64,000 bases of DNA from Methanobrevibacter smithii ATCC 35061 (GTDB taxonomy: Archaea > Methanobacteriota > Methanobacteria > Methanobacteriales > Methanobacteriaceae): contig NC_009515.1 in the NCBI RefSeq assembly GCF_000016525.1, positions 708,501-772,500 on the forward strand, in the 5' to 3' direction. Positions 18,574-28,340 of this stretch are shown in pieces. Positions within the stretch are counted from its first letter, which is position 1. Every line of letters starts with the position of its first letter. The translations under genes and the position numbers were made by a program. The notes beneath the pieces are model-generated. The model was not told where the DNA came from and did not search any database. It was given only the letters and a program-made list of their open reading frames with translations.

Positions 18574-19717
18574 ATACAATCTCCCTGCATTTATCTTCAT
18601 TTGTAACTACTTCCTGTAGCTTATTAAATGAAGATTCTATTTTTTTATTTAAATCATTTAAATCTAAATTAAATGCATCTTTTGTAGACAAATCAAATCT
18701 TATTGTTGTAGATGCACCAGGCATTGAAACTGGGGGAATTGTAATAATTCCATGCTCTTTTAATAATATAAATGCAAAAATAAATGCCAAATCATCATCA
18801 GATAAATTATGTGAAACTTTGATTTCATTAGCTAAATCATGAGATGAAATCATGACCCCTGTCGGAGTTTCACTAAAAGCATTAAAATTCTTATTTAATA
18901 ATTTAAACAGCTCTTCTTTTCTTGAAAATCCTCTAATTAAATTTTCACCATTGAAATTTTTAATACCATTAACCATAGCTAAAATAGCTGGCGGTTGTGC
19001 TTCAAGACCAAACTGGTTAGCTTTAACTTTAATTTTATCAACTAAATCTTTACGACCAGCCATCAATCCTCCTCTAGGACCTGGCATTAATTTATCAGTA
19101 CTTGTAATTGTAATATCTGCACCTAAATCACAGGCTTTTTTCTGGTTAAATACAACAGTTCTAAGTCTGGCTCCTGATGCATCATCGACCATGACCGGAA
19201 TATTTTGTTCGTGAGCCATTTCAATGACTTTTTTGAAAATATCTTCATCAATTACTTTATGGTCCATTGTTGAGCCTGTTACAACAACTAAAGAAGTATT
19301 TTCAGGTATTTCAAATTTATCAAAATCATCAGTTTCAAAATAATTAGCTTTAACTAATTCACAACTTCTTGGAATAGACGGATGAGCCGGCAATTGGGCA
19401 AGGTAGTGAACTACATTGGAACCTTCATCAACTAATGAAAGAATAGTGGCCAATATACCTGAAGAAGTTCTGTTAAGTGGAAGAATTTTTTCTCCACCTA
19501 AATGTTTTTTTCCAACTTCCTGAATTTCATCCTCAAAAATAGCCGGTCCGACATAAGTTTCAAGTAAGCTTAATTGGGATGATGAAGCAATAAATCCTCC
19601 AGATAAACCTGTTAAATCATATAATTCATTACGACCTTTAGTTTCAATGATGTTTTTTATAATAGATAAAGCATTTTCTCTTTTTTTAACTTCATCTAAA
19701 GAATTGTTAACTATCAT
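18563..19717 (-). CDS. MJ0158-family pyridoxal-phosphate enzyme (SelA-like, UPF0425)
   Basis: PLP-dependent fold-type I protein of unknown reaction, related to bacterial selenocysteine synthase SelA. 384 aa. The likely PLP lysine is in TSTDKLMPGPRGGLMAGR (about residues 209-226) and the cofactor-binding Asp is in VMVDDASGARL. The family occurs in methanogens whether or not they make selenocysteine, and the M. jannaschii member was reported not to act as SelA. It is likely co-transcribed with the 108-aa gene upstream, with no gap between them. Confidence 0.8.
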   Translation of the reverse strand: MIVNNSLDEVKKRENALSIIKNIIETKGRNELYDLTGLSGGFIASSSQLSLLETYVGPAIFEDEIQEVGKKHLGGEKILPLNRTSSGILATILSLVDEGSNVVHYLAQLPAHPSIPRSCELVKANYFETDDFDKFEIPENTSLVVVTGSTMDHKVIDEDIFKKVIEMAHEQNIPVMVDDASGARLRTVVFNQKKACDLGADITITSTDKLMPGPRGGLMAGRKDLVDKIKVKANQFGLEAQPPAILAMVNGIKNFNGENLIRGFSRKEELFKLLNKNFNAFSETPTGVMISSHDLANEIKVSHNLSDDDLAFIFAFILLKEHGIITIPPVSMPGASTTIRFDLSTKDAFNLDLNDLNKKIESSFNKLQEVVTNEDKCREIVFTS

Positions 19718-20044
19718 CTAATCAGAGTCGAATTCTAATGTAAAGTCTTTGAAAGCTTCAACAAATGCTTTTAAATCTTTTTCAGGTACTGGCATTTGAA
19801 CAAACTGTTCGTTTTCAGGTTCCTCATAGGAATATTCCGCATCAGTAATTTTACCTTCAGGTGTTGTCCACAAAATTAAGCTGTCACTTAATTCTTCAGG
19901 TTTTTTGTTAGGGAAAAATATTTCTACAGAAGCTCCTAACTGTACAAAAAACTTTTCTTTTTCTTCATCACTTTTATTTACTTTTTTGATTTTTCTTACT
20001 CTTGATTTCAATTTTTTTTCAGCAAGTTCATTTATATCTGGCAT
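19718..20044 (-). CDS. Conserved hypothetical protein, 108 aa
   Basis: Not recognised. A small soluble acidic protein with a basic N-terminus (KKLKSRVRKIKKVNKSDEEK) and an acidic C-terminus (AFVEAFKDFTLEFDSD). There are no membrane segments and no cysteines. The segment LGASVEIFFPNKKPEELSD followed by LILWTTPEGKI suggests a compact alpha/beta fold. It ends exactly where the MJ0158-family gene begins, so a joint function is possible but unproven. Confidence 0.75.
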   Translation of the reverse strand: MPDINELAEKKLKSRVRKIKKVNKSDEEKEKFFVQLGASVEIFFPNKKPEELSDSLILWTTPEGKITDAEYSYEEPENEQFVQMPVPEKDLKAFVEAFKDFTLEFDSD

Positions 20045-20134
20045 TTATAACACATCCTGAAACTTTATTTATATATAATCTAAATTATAGTTAAAATTCA
20101 CATATTATATAAGCATTCTTATTTGATTTAAAAA

Positions 20135-20656
20135 TCAGTCATATAAACTGTTGCCTTCACTATCCATAGCTACTATAAGCGGTCCAAAATCTTTAACTTT
20201 CAAATTCCACATAGCTTCCGGCATTCCTAAATCCAGCCAGTCAACACTTTCAATTTCTTCAACTGCATCAACATAAAGTGCTGCACATCCACCAGTAGCT
20301 ACAACATACAATGCATTGTTTTTAACTAAAGCTTTCCTTACTGTATCATCCATTCCTCCCTTACCTATTACTATTTTAGGCCCCATATCAATAACATCAC
20401 TTTGATAAGGATTCATTCTCATGGAAGTGGTTGGACCTACAGCTACCATTTTATATCCGTTTTCATCTTCAGATATAATTGGTCCTGCATGAAATATTGC
20501 TGCACCTTCAATATCCAACGGAGCACCCTGTTCCAGAATTCTTTTATGTGCTTGGTCTCTTGCAGTGATAATATTTCCAGTTAATGTAATTACATCTCCA
20601 ATTTTTAAGTCAGTTAAATCTTCGTTTTTAACCGGCACTTTAATATTTTTTTCCAT
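20135..20656 (-). CDS. fumB: Fumarate hydratase class I, beta subunit
   Basis: Interconverts fumarate and malate together with a separate alpha subunit that carries the [4Fe-4S] cluster. That subunit is not in this window. 173 aa, the C-terminal half of class I fumarase/tartrate dehydratase. Typical motifs are [16 protein letters not shown] (residues 27-42), [12 protein letters not shown] and ATGGCAALY. It is part of the same oxaloacetate-to-2-oxoglutarate branch that pycA feeds. The ATG follows an AAGGTGACC Shine-Dalgarno site. Confidence 0.92.
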   Translation of the reverse strand: MEKNIKVPVKNEDLTDLKIGDVITLTGNIITARDQAHKRILEQGAPLDIEGAAIFHAGPIISEDENGYKMVAVGPTTSMRMNPYQSDVIDMGPKIVIGKGGMDDTVRKALVKNNALYVVATGGCAALYVDAVEEIESVDWLDLGMPEAMWNLKVKDFGPLIVAMDSEGNSLYD

Positions 20657-20842
20657 TTGGTCACCTTGTAAATTATTATAAATATATAAAATTTTTAGCT
20701 TTTATAAATTTAATGGGTAGACACCAATGCTCTTTTCAAAACTTTGGTGATTTAAAATTTTCTGATAAAAATTAGTTTAAAATTTTTAATCCTGTTTAAA
20801 AAACTTAAAATAATCGGAATTAATGACTTATTATGTTTCGAA

Positions 20843-22300
20843 TCAGTTTTTTAAGAAAAAATTTTCTAGTTTTTCTTCATTTATTTTATAATTATCAATA
20901 ATTTTTCCATCTTCCATATGCAAAATATGGGAACACACTTCCATTATTAATTCAAAATCATGGGTGATGATAAATGAAGTAACACCTAATTTTTGAAGAT
21001 AAACTAAATTTTCGCTAACTTTCATCATATTCTTCAAATCAAGCCCACTTGTCGGTTCATCAAAAATCAGAAATTCCTTACCTGAAGCAATAGCAGATGC
21101 AATGGCAACTCTTTGCTTTTCACCGCCGGACAATGCCATAGGGTGCATTTCTTTTAGATGAATCAGATTTAAGTTTGTTAAAATTTCCTCAGCAACACAG
21201 ATATTTTCATCATCCATACTCAGCAATACTTCATCCAGTACACTTTCAGTGAATAATTGATGATTAACATCCTGCATCACCATATATGTCTTTTTAAGCA
21301 GGTCCTTTCTTTTCAAATGATTATCTCCCCAAATAATTTCCCCTTTGCAGGACTTTTTAAGTCCACATAGACAATTTGCAAAAGTAGATTTTCCAGCACC
21401 ATTTTTTCCAATGACTGCAATTATTTCATTTTTTGGGATTTTAACTTCATCAATATTTAATACCTGATTTTTGCCATATTTAAAATTAAAATTTTTAAGT
21501 TCAATCATTTCATGATTATTTGAATAATACTCACTATGATTAACAACCAATTTTTTCAAATTTAATTGTCTTAAACCGTAATCCCTATGGTCAATATGTC
21601 TGAACTGGTCCATAGACCATTCATTAGTAATTTGCCCTTTTTCCATAAATATAACTCTATCAACAACATTACTTAAAAAGAACAGTTTATGTTCAGCTAC
21701 AATAACCGTTTTTCCGGATTCTTTCCATTTCTTAATAATATCTTCCAAATCCCAACTAGATTCCGAATCTAAATTTGATGAAGGTTCATCAAGAACAAAT
21801 ATGTCGGGAAAAACTGCAGATACTGATGCTCCGGCAATTTTTTGTTTTTCGCCACCAGACAGTTTAAAAATGTTTTTATCAAGAAGATGCTGTAATTTAA
21901 AGTCGTTTACAACATAATTCAATCTATTTTTTATTTCATCAGTATTCATTGCAAGATTTTCGCACCCGAAAACTATTTCACTTGTTGTATCCACATTGAA
22001 GAATTGTGTTTTTGGATTTTGAAAAACAGAACCTACATATCTTGATATTTCATAAATTGGCATTTCACTTATTAAATTACCATCCAAATATACATTTCCC
22101 TGTCTTGTTCCATCGAAAAAGTTGGGAATAATTCCATTTATCATACGCGTTAATGTTGTTTTTCCGCAACCGGATTCACCACAAAGCAGAATGACTTCAC
22201 CTTTTTCAATATTCTGATTAATATCTGCCAGATTACAGTTATTCTTACTGTTGTCATATGAAAATGAAACATTATCTATTTTAAGCAAAAAAGACACCAC
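20843..22300 (-). CDS. Energy-coupling factor ABC ATPase, two ATPase domains fused
   Basis: Powers an ECF-type importer. 485 aa with two complete ABC ATPase domains. The first has Walker A GESGCGKTT (about 41-49), signature LSGGEKQK and Walker B IFVLDEPSS. The second has Walker A GKNGAGKST, signature LSGGEKQR and Walker B FLIFDEPTS. Most ECF systems use separate EcfA and EcfA' proteins; here both are one chain. The start overlaps the end of the EcfT gene by 20 bases. Last gene of the five-gene uptake operon. Confidence 0.9.
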   Translation of the reverse strand: MVSFLLKIDNVSFSYDNSKNNCNLADINQNIEKGEVILLCGESGCGKTTLTRMINGIIPNFFDGTRQGNVYLDGNLISEMPIYEISRYVGSVFQNPKTQFFNVDTTSEIVFGCENLAMNTDEIKNRLNYVVNDFKLQHLLDKNIFKLSGGEKQKIAGASVSAVFPDIFVLDEPSSNLDSESSWDLEDIIKKWKESGKTVIVAEHKLFFLSNVVDRVIFMEKGQITNEWSMDQFRHIDHRDYGLRQLNLKKLVVNHSEYYSNNHEMIELKNFNFKYGKNQVLNIDEVKIPKNEIIAVIGKNGAGKSTFANCLCGLKKSCKGEIIWGDNHLKRKDLLKKTYMVMQDVNHQLFTESVLDEVLLSMDDENICVAEEILTNLNLIHLKEMHPMALSGGEKQRVAIASAIASGKEFLIFDEPTSGLDLKNMMKVSENLVYLQKLGVTSFIITHDFELIMEVCSHILHMEDGKIIDNYKINEEKLENFFLKN

Positions 22301-23000
22301 CTAAAAAATAATATACATAAACTCCCAAACCGATTAATGAAACTGTCAGTAATGTATAATCTATTTTATTTAATTTAACTTCCATAAAATGAGTTCTGGG
22401 TTCAGGATTACTTAATCCCCTTGTTAAAGAAGCTGCAGAAAGTTCATCTGCTGTTTTAATAGCGCTGACCAGAATAGGAATCATATAAAATTCCACCAGT
22501 TTTAAAGGATTTTTCAATGATTTAACATTCAAACCAAAACCTCTCATTTTCATTGCATTAGTTATTGATTTAATTTCTTCATAAACTGACGGAATATACC
22601 TAAAGATAACTGAAAGCGGAATAGTAACCTCTTTTGGAATATTACTTTTTTCCATGGACACTATAAATTCACTCACTTTTGTTGTTGTGACTGTATAATA
22701 CCCCATCATCAAAACAGGCAACATTCTAGTGGTCGTATAACTAAACATTATCATCAATATTGCAATTATGCCTGTTGCAGTTGGAAGAAGATAAATCTGA
22801 ATATATTTTGCAACAATATACATTAAAATATAACTTAAAGCAATACCAATACGATTTGAAAAAAATAAACAAATAAATGGAATTAAAACTAAAATTCCAC
22901 TAATGTATAACGGCACTTCATTAAAAACCATGAAACTTATCAAAACCAAAATTATAATTTTAGTTCTTGGATCCAATTTAAAATTTAGTTTTAATCCCAT
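22281..23000 (-). CDS. Energy-coupling factor transmembrane protein EcfT
   Basis: Membrane coupling subunit of an ECF importer that joins the ATPases to the substrate-binding S component. 239 aa with five to six hydrophobic segments. The two coupling-helix motifs are NAMKMRGFGLNVKSL and ELSAASLTRGLSNP, matching the Ala-Arg-Gly pattern of EcfT/CbiQ. It is 9 bases downstream of the S-component gene and overlaps the fused ATPase gene. Confidence 0.9.
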   Translation of the reverse strand: MGLKLNFKLDPRTKIIILVLISFMVFNEVPLYISGILVLIPFICLFFSNRIGIALSYILMYIVAKYIQIYLLPTATGIIAILMIMFSYTTTRMLPVLMMGYYTVTTTKVSEFIVSMEKSNIPKEVTIPLSVIFRYIPSVYEEIKSITNAMKMRGFGLNVKSLKNPLKLVEFYMIPILVSAIKTADELSAASLTRGLSNPEPRTHFMEVKLNKIDYTLLTVSLIGLGVYVYYFLGGVFFA

Positions 23001-23009
23001 AATATCACC

Positions 23010-23591
23010 TTAGGCAATACCTGCTTTTTCAAAATGTTTTTTCAAAACAATTTTTCCAATATATGCACCGATTAAAGCAACAACAAATGTAGCAATTATC
23101 AAAATAATCAGCATTTCATTTGTTAAAAACGGTAAAATTACATTTACATAGTCAGTTCCCATTGACGCACGAATTGATTCAACAAAATAATCTCTTAAAA
23201 TGTAAAACGGTAGCATATTACCAAATATTCCCAATGAGAAAAATCCATAACTGATAATTGAATTTTTAATAGAGGAATAATCTCCAATTTTTAAAACTAC
23301 ATCAGCCACCAATCCACAAAGCGTATAGACTACAATTGGAATCCATGTGTGACCGCTTAAAAACATTACAATTCCCAAAACCAAACCCAACAATGAAGTC
23401 ATTCCAAATTTATCAACTCTTGTTAAAAACAGCATATATGGAATTCCTGCAATTAATGCTACAATGACCGGCAATGCAATCATCAGTATTGGGATATATC
23501 CCAGCATTCCAAAAATAAAAATTGAAACTGTCAGTATCACTGCAAAAATACCTACAGTGATTAAATCTTTTACATTTAACATTTTACTCAT
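23010..23591 (-). CDS. Putative ECF S component, MptD/Trep_Strep family
   Basis: Probable substrate-capture membrane protein of the ECF importer. 193 aa, almost entirely hydrophobic with about six helices. It begins KMLNVKDLITVGIFAVILTV and contains GIPYMLFLTRVDKFG. This resembles the Trep_Strep/MptD integral membrane family that in bacteria lies beside EcfT, EcfA and exporter-type ABC pairs. The substrate is unknown; a metal chelate is suggested by context only. The Shine-Dalgarno is GGAGGTAAT. Confidence 0.8.
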   Translation of the reverse strand: MSKMLNVKDLITVGIFAVILTVSIFIFGMLGYIPILMIALPVIVALIAGIPYMLFLTRVDKFGMTSLLGLVLGIVMFLSGHTWIPIVVYTLCGLVADVVLKIGDYSSIKNSIISYGFFSLGIFGNMLPFYILRDYFVESIRASMGTDYVNVILPFLTNEMLIILIIATFVVALIGAYIGKIVLKKHFEKAGIA

Positions 23592-23641
23592 TAATATTAC
23601 CTCCTATTTTATATTATACTAATGAAAATAATCCGGAGAAT

Positions 23642-25390
23642 CTAAATTTGCCATTCTCCACTTAAGCTCTGTAAATCAACCATCTTTTTAAACAAACCAT
23701 TATCTGCAATTAGTTCTTCAGGCATTCCCTGCTCCACAATTTTGCCGTCATCTAAAACAACAATTCTATCAGCATTAGCTATTGTTCTCATCCTATGAGC
23801 AATGATGATGACTGTCTTGTTTTTAATCAACTCAGACAATGCCTTTTGGATTTTAGATTCATTTTCAACATCTAAAAATGAAGTTGCTTCATCCAATAAA
23901 ATTACATTTGCATCTTTTAGAAGTGCCCTTGCAATTGAAATTCTTTGTCTTTGACCGCCTGAGAGCAACTCACCATTTTCACCAATTACAGTATCATATC
24001 CATTTGGAAGTTTAAAGACAAACTCTTCACATTCTGCAAGACGGGCAGCTTCAATCACTTCTTCATCAGTTGCATCTTTTCTTCCAACACGAATATTTTC
24101 CAAAATTGAATTGTTGAACAATATTACATCCTGAAAAACAATTGAAAAGTTTTCCAGAAGCTTTTCTGAGTCCAATTTTGATAAATCCTGACCTCCAAGT
24201 GATACTGTACCTGATACAGGATCCCAAAATCTTGCGGCAAGCTTTGAAACTGTACTTTTACCTCCGCCAGACGGCCCTACAAGAGCTGTAACTTCACCCT
24301 GCTTTGCAGTAAATGAAATATCAGTTAAAACATCCTTCAAATCATCGTAATTAAAACTGACATTTTCAAATTCGACATCATAACTGTCCAAAGAATAATC
24401 AGCCAAACCTCCTTCAACTACAAGACTTTCAATTTCCTGAGCCCTTGTAATTTTATTGTCCATCATAAATATTTCTGCCAAAAATATCAATCCGTTTTCC
24501 AGTGGAGAATAAACTGTTGCAGATGCTATCAAGAATATTAAAAAGGTAAAAATTGATATTTGCGAATTTATTATTAGATATGAACCTAAAAGGATTACAG
24601 ATACAATTCCTAAATTTAATACAACTTTTCCAACTATTACTCCCGAAGTAGCCATTAATTCAGCATTAATTCTTGATTTTTCAATTGTTGAAGTTAAACT
24701 GCCAATTTTTCCATAATATTCCTCTTCACAATTGTAGGATTTCAAATCCCCAATTGATTCAATGCATTCTTGCACAGCATCTCCACAATTAAGCAAATCA
24801 GCCATTATTCTATCCCCACCAATATAAATAAGTCTTTTGGAGATAAATAAGAATATAAATGCAACAGGGACTACCCATAAAAGCGCAATAGCCAATCTCC
24901 AGTCAAATAGAAACATTCCCACTGAAACAATACATAGTGAAATGATTGAACCCATCAATTGCGGAACCGCATGTGAGAAAACATGCTCCAAATCAGTACA
25001 ATCATTCATTATTGTTGCAGTCAGATCAGCCAAATCCCTATTTTCAAAAAAGGATAATGGAAGTTTCCTTAAATTCTCACCAAGGTTGATTCTTCTGTTT
25101 CCACTTTCAACATATGTTGTATTGAATACAAAGTGATACTGCTTCCATGCAAAGGCAAAAATAATTCCTAAAATAATCAGTATCAATAAAATAAATATTC
25201 CAAGATTTGGATCAATTATTTCACCCACTGTTAATTGCTCCACCCACAGATAAATAAGTAATGCATATAAACCAACGGGAAACATAAATGATATGTTCAA
25301 AAGTGCAGTATAGAAAATTCCTTTAATCAAGTTGTCAGAACCCTCTTTTGTAAGTCCAAATCTTTTAGTAAAAAACTTAGATAACATCAT
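23642..25390 (-). CDS. ABC transporter, fused permease/ATPase (IrtB/YbtQ-like)
   Basis: Half of a heterodimeric exporter-fold ABC protein. 582 aa. Six N-terminal membrane helices (about 25-310) are followed by an ATPase with Walker A GPSGGGKST, signature LSGGQRQR, Walker B VILLDEATS and a His-switch in IIAHRMRTI. The start overlaps the stop of the partner gene by 4 bases, so the two are translated together. Exporter-fold pairs next to an AraC regulator and an ECF-type module often serve siderophore or metal-chelate import in bacteria. That role is inferred. Confidence 0.85.
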   Translation of the reverse strand: MMLSKFFTKRFGLTKEGSDNLIKGIFYTALLNISFMFPVGLYALLIYLWVEQLTVGEIIDPNLGIFILLILIILGIIFAFAWKQYHFVFNTTYVESGNRRINLGENLRKLPLSFFENRDLADLTATIMNDCTDLEHVFSHAVPQLMGSIISLCIVSVGMFLFDWRLAIALLWVVPVAFIFLFISKRLIYIGGDRIMADLLNCGDAVQECIESIGDLKSYNCEEEYYGKIGSLTSTIEKSRINAELMATSGVIVGKVVLNLGIVSVILLGSYLIINSQISIFTFLIFLIASATVYSPLENGLIFLAEIFMMDNKITRAQEIESLVVEGGLADYSLDSYDVEFENVSFNYDDLKDVLTDISFTAKQGEVTALVGPSGGGKSTVSKLAARFWDPVSGTVSLGGQDLSKLDSEKLLENFSIVFQDVILFNNSILENIRVGRKDATDEEVIEAARLAECEEFVFKLPNGYDTVIGENGELLSGGQRQRISIARALLKDANVILLDEATSFLDVENESKIQKALSELIKNKTVIIIAHRMRTIANADRIVVLDDGKIVEQGMPEELIADNGLFKKMVDLQSLSGEWQI

Positions 25391-27177
25391 ATCACCTCGC
25401 TTTTAACTTTCCACTGGATTGATTGGTTAAATTCATCCCACATTCTAGAGTAAATGCCCCCACTATCAATCAGAGTATGGTGGTTGCCTTCTTCAACAAT
25501 TCGTCCATTTTCAACCACATAAATTTTGTCTACATTTTTAACTGAGGACAACCTGTGCGCAATCATAATGACTGTTTTGTCTTTAGTAATTTCTGAAATT
25601 GCTTTTTGAATCAGATATTCATTTTCCGGGTCTGCAAGTGCAGTTGCTTCATCCAAAATAATTATTGGAGCATCCTTAAGAACCGCTCTTGCAAGTGCAA
25701 TCCTTTGCTGTTGACCTCCTGAAAGATAGGTTCCTTCACTTCCTATTACAGTATTTATTCCGTCCGGAAGCTCATCAATAATATCGTCACATTGGGTTAA
25801 ACTCAATGCTTTTTTAACATCATCTCTTGATGCACCCTTACGACCAATTGCAACATTATTGTAAATTGAATCTTTAAATAATGTCGTATTCTGGAATACG
25901 AAAGAAATATTTTTCATCAATTCCTTTGTTGAAATATCTCTTACATCAACATCCCCAACTTTAATTGAACCCTGATTAACATCCCAAAATCTTGGAATCA
26001 ATGATGCAATTGTGGTTTTGCCCCCTCCAGAAGGGCCAACTAATGCAACAGTTTCATTTTCATTAATTTTTAAATTCACATCATTTAAAATATGTTCATC
26101 ACCATCGGCATTTTCATAATCAAAATAAACTCCTTCAAACTCTATTGAATGATTTTTAGGTTTTTGAGGATTGATTGGGTCAACTAAAGGGTTTTCATTT
26201 AGAATAGCTTCTATACTGTCTAAAGCACAACTTGCCAACATCCAATCTTGTGAAACTGTCATTATTTTCATCATCATTACAGCACAGATTGGTGTGAAAA
26301 TAATGTAAAACATGAAGTTTGCAAAGAATTTTACATCTACAACTGATCCTGCAAGAAGTATTCCTGCTGGAATCAACAATGCAAAAAATCCGTTGATGGA
26401 TACTGTAAATGCAGTCATAGGAATGTGAGTTGACATAGAATATTCAGCCGAAAATTTTCCGTAGTTTTTGATGGCATTGATAAAGTTTTTAAATGAGTAA
26501 ATACTTTGTTGAAATGCTTTTGTAACTGGAATTCCTCTTACATATTCTACTGCTTCTCCATTCATTTCCTCCAAATATTTCTCATATTTCTCCATGCTAT
26601 TTCTGGATTCTTTTGAAAACATAGGATACATAAATACAAAACATAATATGATTGGAATCAGACAGATTAACCCTAAACGCCAATCAAAACTAAATAACAA
26701 AATTAAAAATATTATTGGAGTCACAATAGCTCCTGTCAAATCAAACAATTGATGAGCGAGGAATATTTCAGTTTTTGCAGTGCTGTAATCAATTATCTTT
26801 CTAAGACCCCCACTTGTATGGTTTGAAAAATAACCTAAAGGCAACTTAAGTAAATGCTTTATAGCTGCATCTTTCATGTTTTTCTCATTTTTAAATGCGG
26901 ACAAATGTGTACCCATCAGACCAAAAAAGTTTAAAATTATTCCCAGTACTGCAAATGTAAACGCATTTATCGCATAAACATCCAAGTTTTGGGCTTTTGT
27001 AAAATCAGGGGCAACCGCCAATAGGGCATTGACCACATCCCATATATAAACAAATGGAACCAATAAACATATTGCACTTAAAGCTGATAAAAACATACCT
27101 ACAATTGTCAAATATTTATAATTACCCGAGTAATTCAATAATCTAATAAATTTATTTTTATTTTGAGTTTCTGGCAT
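25387..27177 (-). CDS. ABC transporter, fused permease/ATPase (IrtA/YbtP-like)
   Basis: Partner of the preceding ABC protein. 596 aa. The membrane domain spans about residues 20-320. The ATPase has Walker A GPSGGGKTT (about 383-391), signature LSGGQQQR, Walker B IIILDEATA and IMIAHRLSSV. First structural gene of the uptake operon. Its 5' region carries a DtxR-like palindrome 22 bases before the ATG and 20-bp-phased direct repeats further upstream. The closest relatives are probably bacterial (gut Firmicutes), but this needs a tree. Confidence 0.85.
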   Translation of the reverse strand: MPETQNKNKFIRLLNYSGNYKYLTIVGMFLSALSAICLLVPFVYIWDVVNALLAVAPDFTKAQNLDVYAINAFTFAVLGIILNFFGLMGTHLSAFKNEKNMKDAAIKHLLKLPLGYFSNHTSGGLRKIIDYSTAKTEIFLAHQLFDLTGAIVTPIIFLILLFSFDWRLGLICLIPIILCFVFMYPMFSKESRNSMEKYEKYLEEMNGEAVEYVRGIPVTKAFQQSIYSFKNFINAIKNYGKFSAEYSMSTHIPMTAFTVSINGFFALLIPAGILLAGSVVDVKFFANFMFYIIFTPICAVMMMKIMTVSQDWMLASCALDSIEAILNENPLVDPINPQKPKNHSIEFEGVYFDYENADGDEHILNDVNLKINENETVALVGPSGGGKTTIASLIPRFWDVNQGSIKVGDVDVRDISTKELMKNISFVFQNTTLFKDSIYNNVAIGRKGASRDDVKKALSLTQCDDIIDELPDGINTVIGSEGTYLSGGQQQRIALARAVLKDAPIIILDEATALADPENEYLIQKAISEITKDKTVIMIAHRLSSVKNVDKIYVVENGRIVEEGNHHTLIDSGGIYSRMWDEFNQSIQWKVKSEVI

Positions 27178-27198
27178 TATTATCGCCTCAAATAATAA

Positions 27199-27214
27199 TT
27201 TAGGTTTACCTAAA
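27199..27214. promoter_or_regulatory. DtxR/IdeR-like palindromic operator
   Basis: TTTAGGTTTACCTAAA, a perfect 7-bp inverted repeat with a 2-base centre, 22 bases upstream of the first ABC gene. The half-site TTAGGT matches the core recognised by iron- and manganese-responsive DtxR-family repressors. A weaker half-match lies at 27304-27316. It implies repression by metal, which fits a metal-uptake operon. No DtxR gene is in this window. Confidence 0.55.
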
Positions 27215-27365
27215 AATTTAAAATTAATCTAAAAGGACAAAACACTAAAAATATTCTAAAAAAACAATTAAGAAATAATTTAATGTATTTTAATTAAAAA
27301 TAACTAGATAACCTAATATTTACTATAAAGTATTATTTAATTAAATATATAAATATTTTTGAACT

Positions 27366-27395
27366 AAAAAGACAATAAATATACCAAAAAGACAA
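27366..27395 (-). promoter_or_regulatory. 20-bp-phased direct repeats, candidate AraC binding site
   Basis: Two exact copies of TTGTCTTTTT (minus strand) start 20 bases apart, about two helical turns. They lie between the AraC gene and the ABC operon it precedes, roughly 190-220 bases upstream of the first ABC start. A third near-copy (TTGTCCTTTT) lies at 27231-27240. AraC-family activators typically bind direct repeats with this phasing. Confidence 0.45.
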
Positions 27396-27398
27396 AAT

Positions 27399-28340
27399 CT
27401 ATTTTTTATACTCCGACGGAGTGCAACCGATATATTCTTTAAATGCCTGAGTGAATTTTGAAGGTGATGAATAACCTACCATTTTTGATATTTCAGAAAT
27501 TGTATAGGAACCTCCTTCGATTAGTTTGCAGGCATATTCCAATTTATATTCCTTTCTCCATTTAAAAATAGGTTTGCCGTGAACTTTTTTAAAACACTTT
27601 TTTAAAGTCGTTTTGCTGATGCCATAATTATCTGCAAGTTCATCTATAGTAATTTTACTTTCCAAGTCATTAATCAGCTCATTTTTTACATCATCAACAA
27701 TTTTAACCTGCTGTTTGGTAAGGGAAATATTTTCATGAACATCAAAGTTTGTAATCGAGAAAAACAATAATAATTCAAGACATTTTAATTTAAAATAAGA
27801 TAATTTAATTCTATTGTCAACATGGTACAATTCACCAATAACATGGTCAATTTTATTATTTGAACGAAGCAATACATATCCGTGAGATTTTTTCAGAAGT
27901 TCATAAAATTCAATCAAGTCAAAATCAGGAATATACTGCTTGACATAATCATTAGCCATATCAACATCAATGAAAATCTCTAAACCATTATAAAATCCTA
28001 ATGGAAAGTCAGAACATGTTTTTGTCATATCATAAATATTAATGCACAAATCCCCTTTTCCAAAATAAATTATTTCATCATCACCAACACTATAAGCATA
28101 CCTGCCGTCCAAACAATGATTTATCATAAGCAATCTTGAAGAAAGTTTTTCTTCAACATATACATTTTCATGATTTTGCAAATTGATGTCAATAAATGCT
28201 AAGACTATTCCGGGGAATAGAGAATATGTTTCAAACTGACCGTATTCACCCAAATCAATGATTTTTTTATAGTCATCTCCAGTTATGGAAAAGTCAGTGA
28301 CAAACACCTCCCCAAATAATTCAAAAAGATTTTCATTCAT
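27399..28340 (-). CDS. AraC-family transcriptional regulator
   Basis: Probable activator of the downstream ABC/ECF operon. The C-terminal 90 residues hold the double helix-turn-helix: TIDELADNYGISKTTLKKCF (first) and YTISEISKMVGYSSPSKFTQ (second), then FKEYIGCTPSEYKK. The N-terminal 200 residues form a sensor domain of the YbtA/siderophore-regulator type with no membrane segment. The chosen start is the ATG at 28340 (MNENLFELFGE, 313 aa); a GTG at 28385 would add 15 residues with no clear Shine-Dalgarno. AraC regulators are bacterial proteins and rare in archaea, so transfer is likely. Confidence 0.88.
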   Translation of the reverse strand: MNENLFELFGEVFVTDFSITGDDYKKIIDLGEYGQFETYSLFPGIVLAFIDINLQNHENVYVEEKLSSRLLMINHCLDGRYAYSVGDDEIIYFGKGDLCINIYDMTKTCSDFPLGFYNGLEIFIDVDMANDYVKQYIPDFDLIEFYELLKKSHGYVLLRSNNKIDHVIGELYHVDNRIKLSYFKLKCLELLLFFSITNFDVHENISLTKQQVKIVDDVKNELINDLESKITIDELADNYGISKTTLKKCFKKVHGKPIFKWRKEYKLEYACKLIEGGSYTISEISKMVGYSSPSKFTQAFKEYIGCTPSEYKK

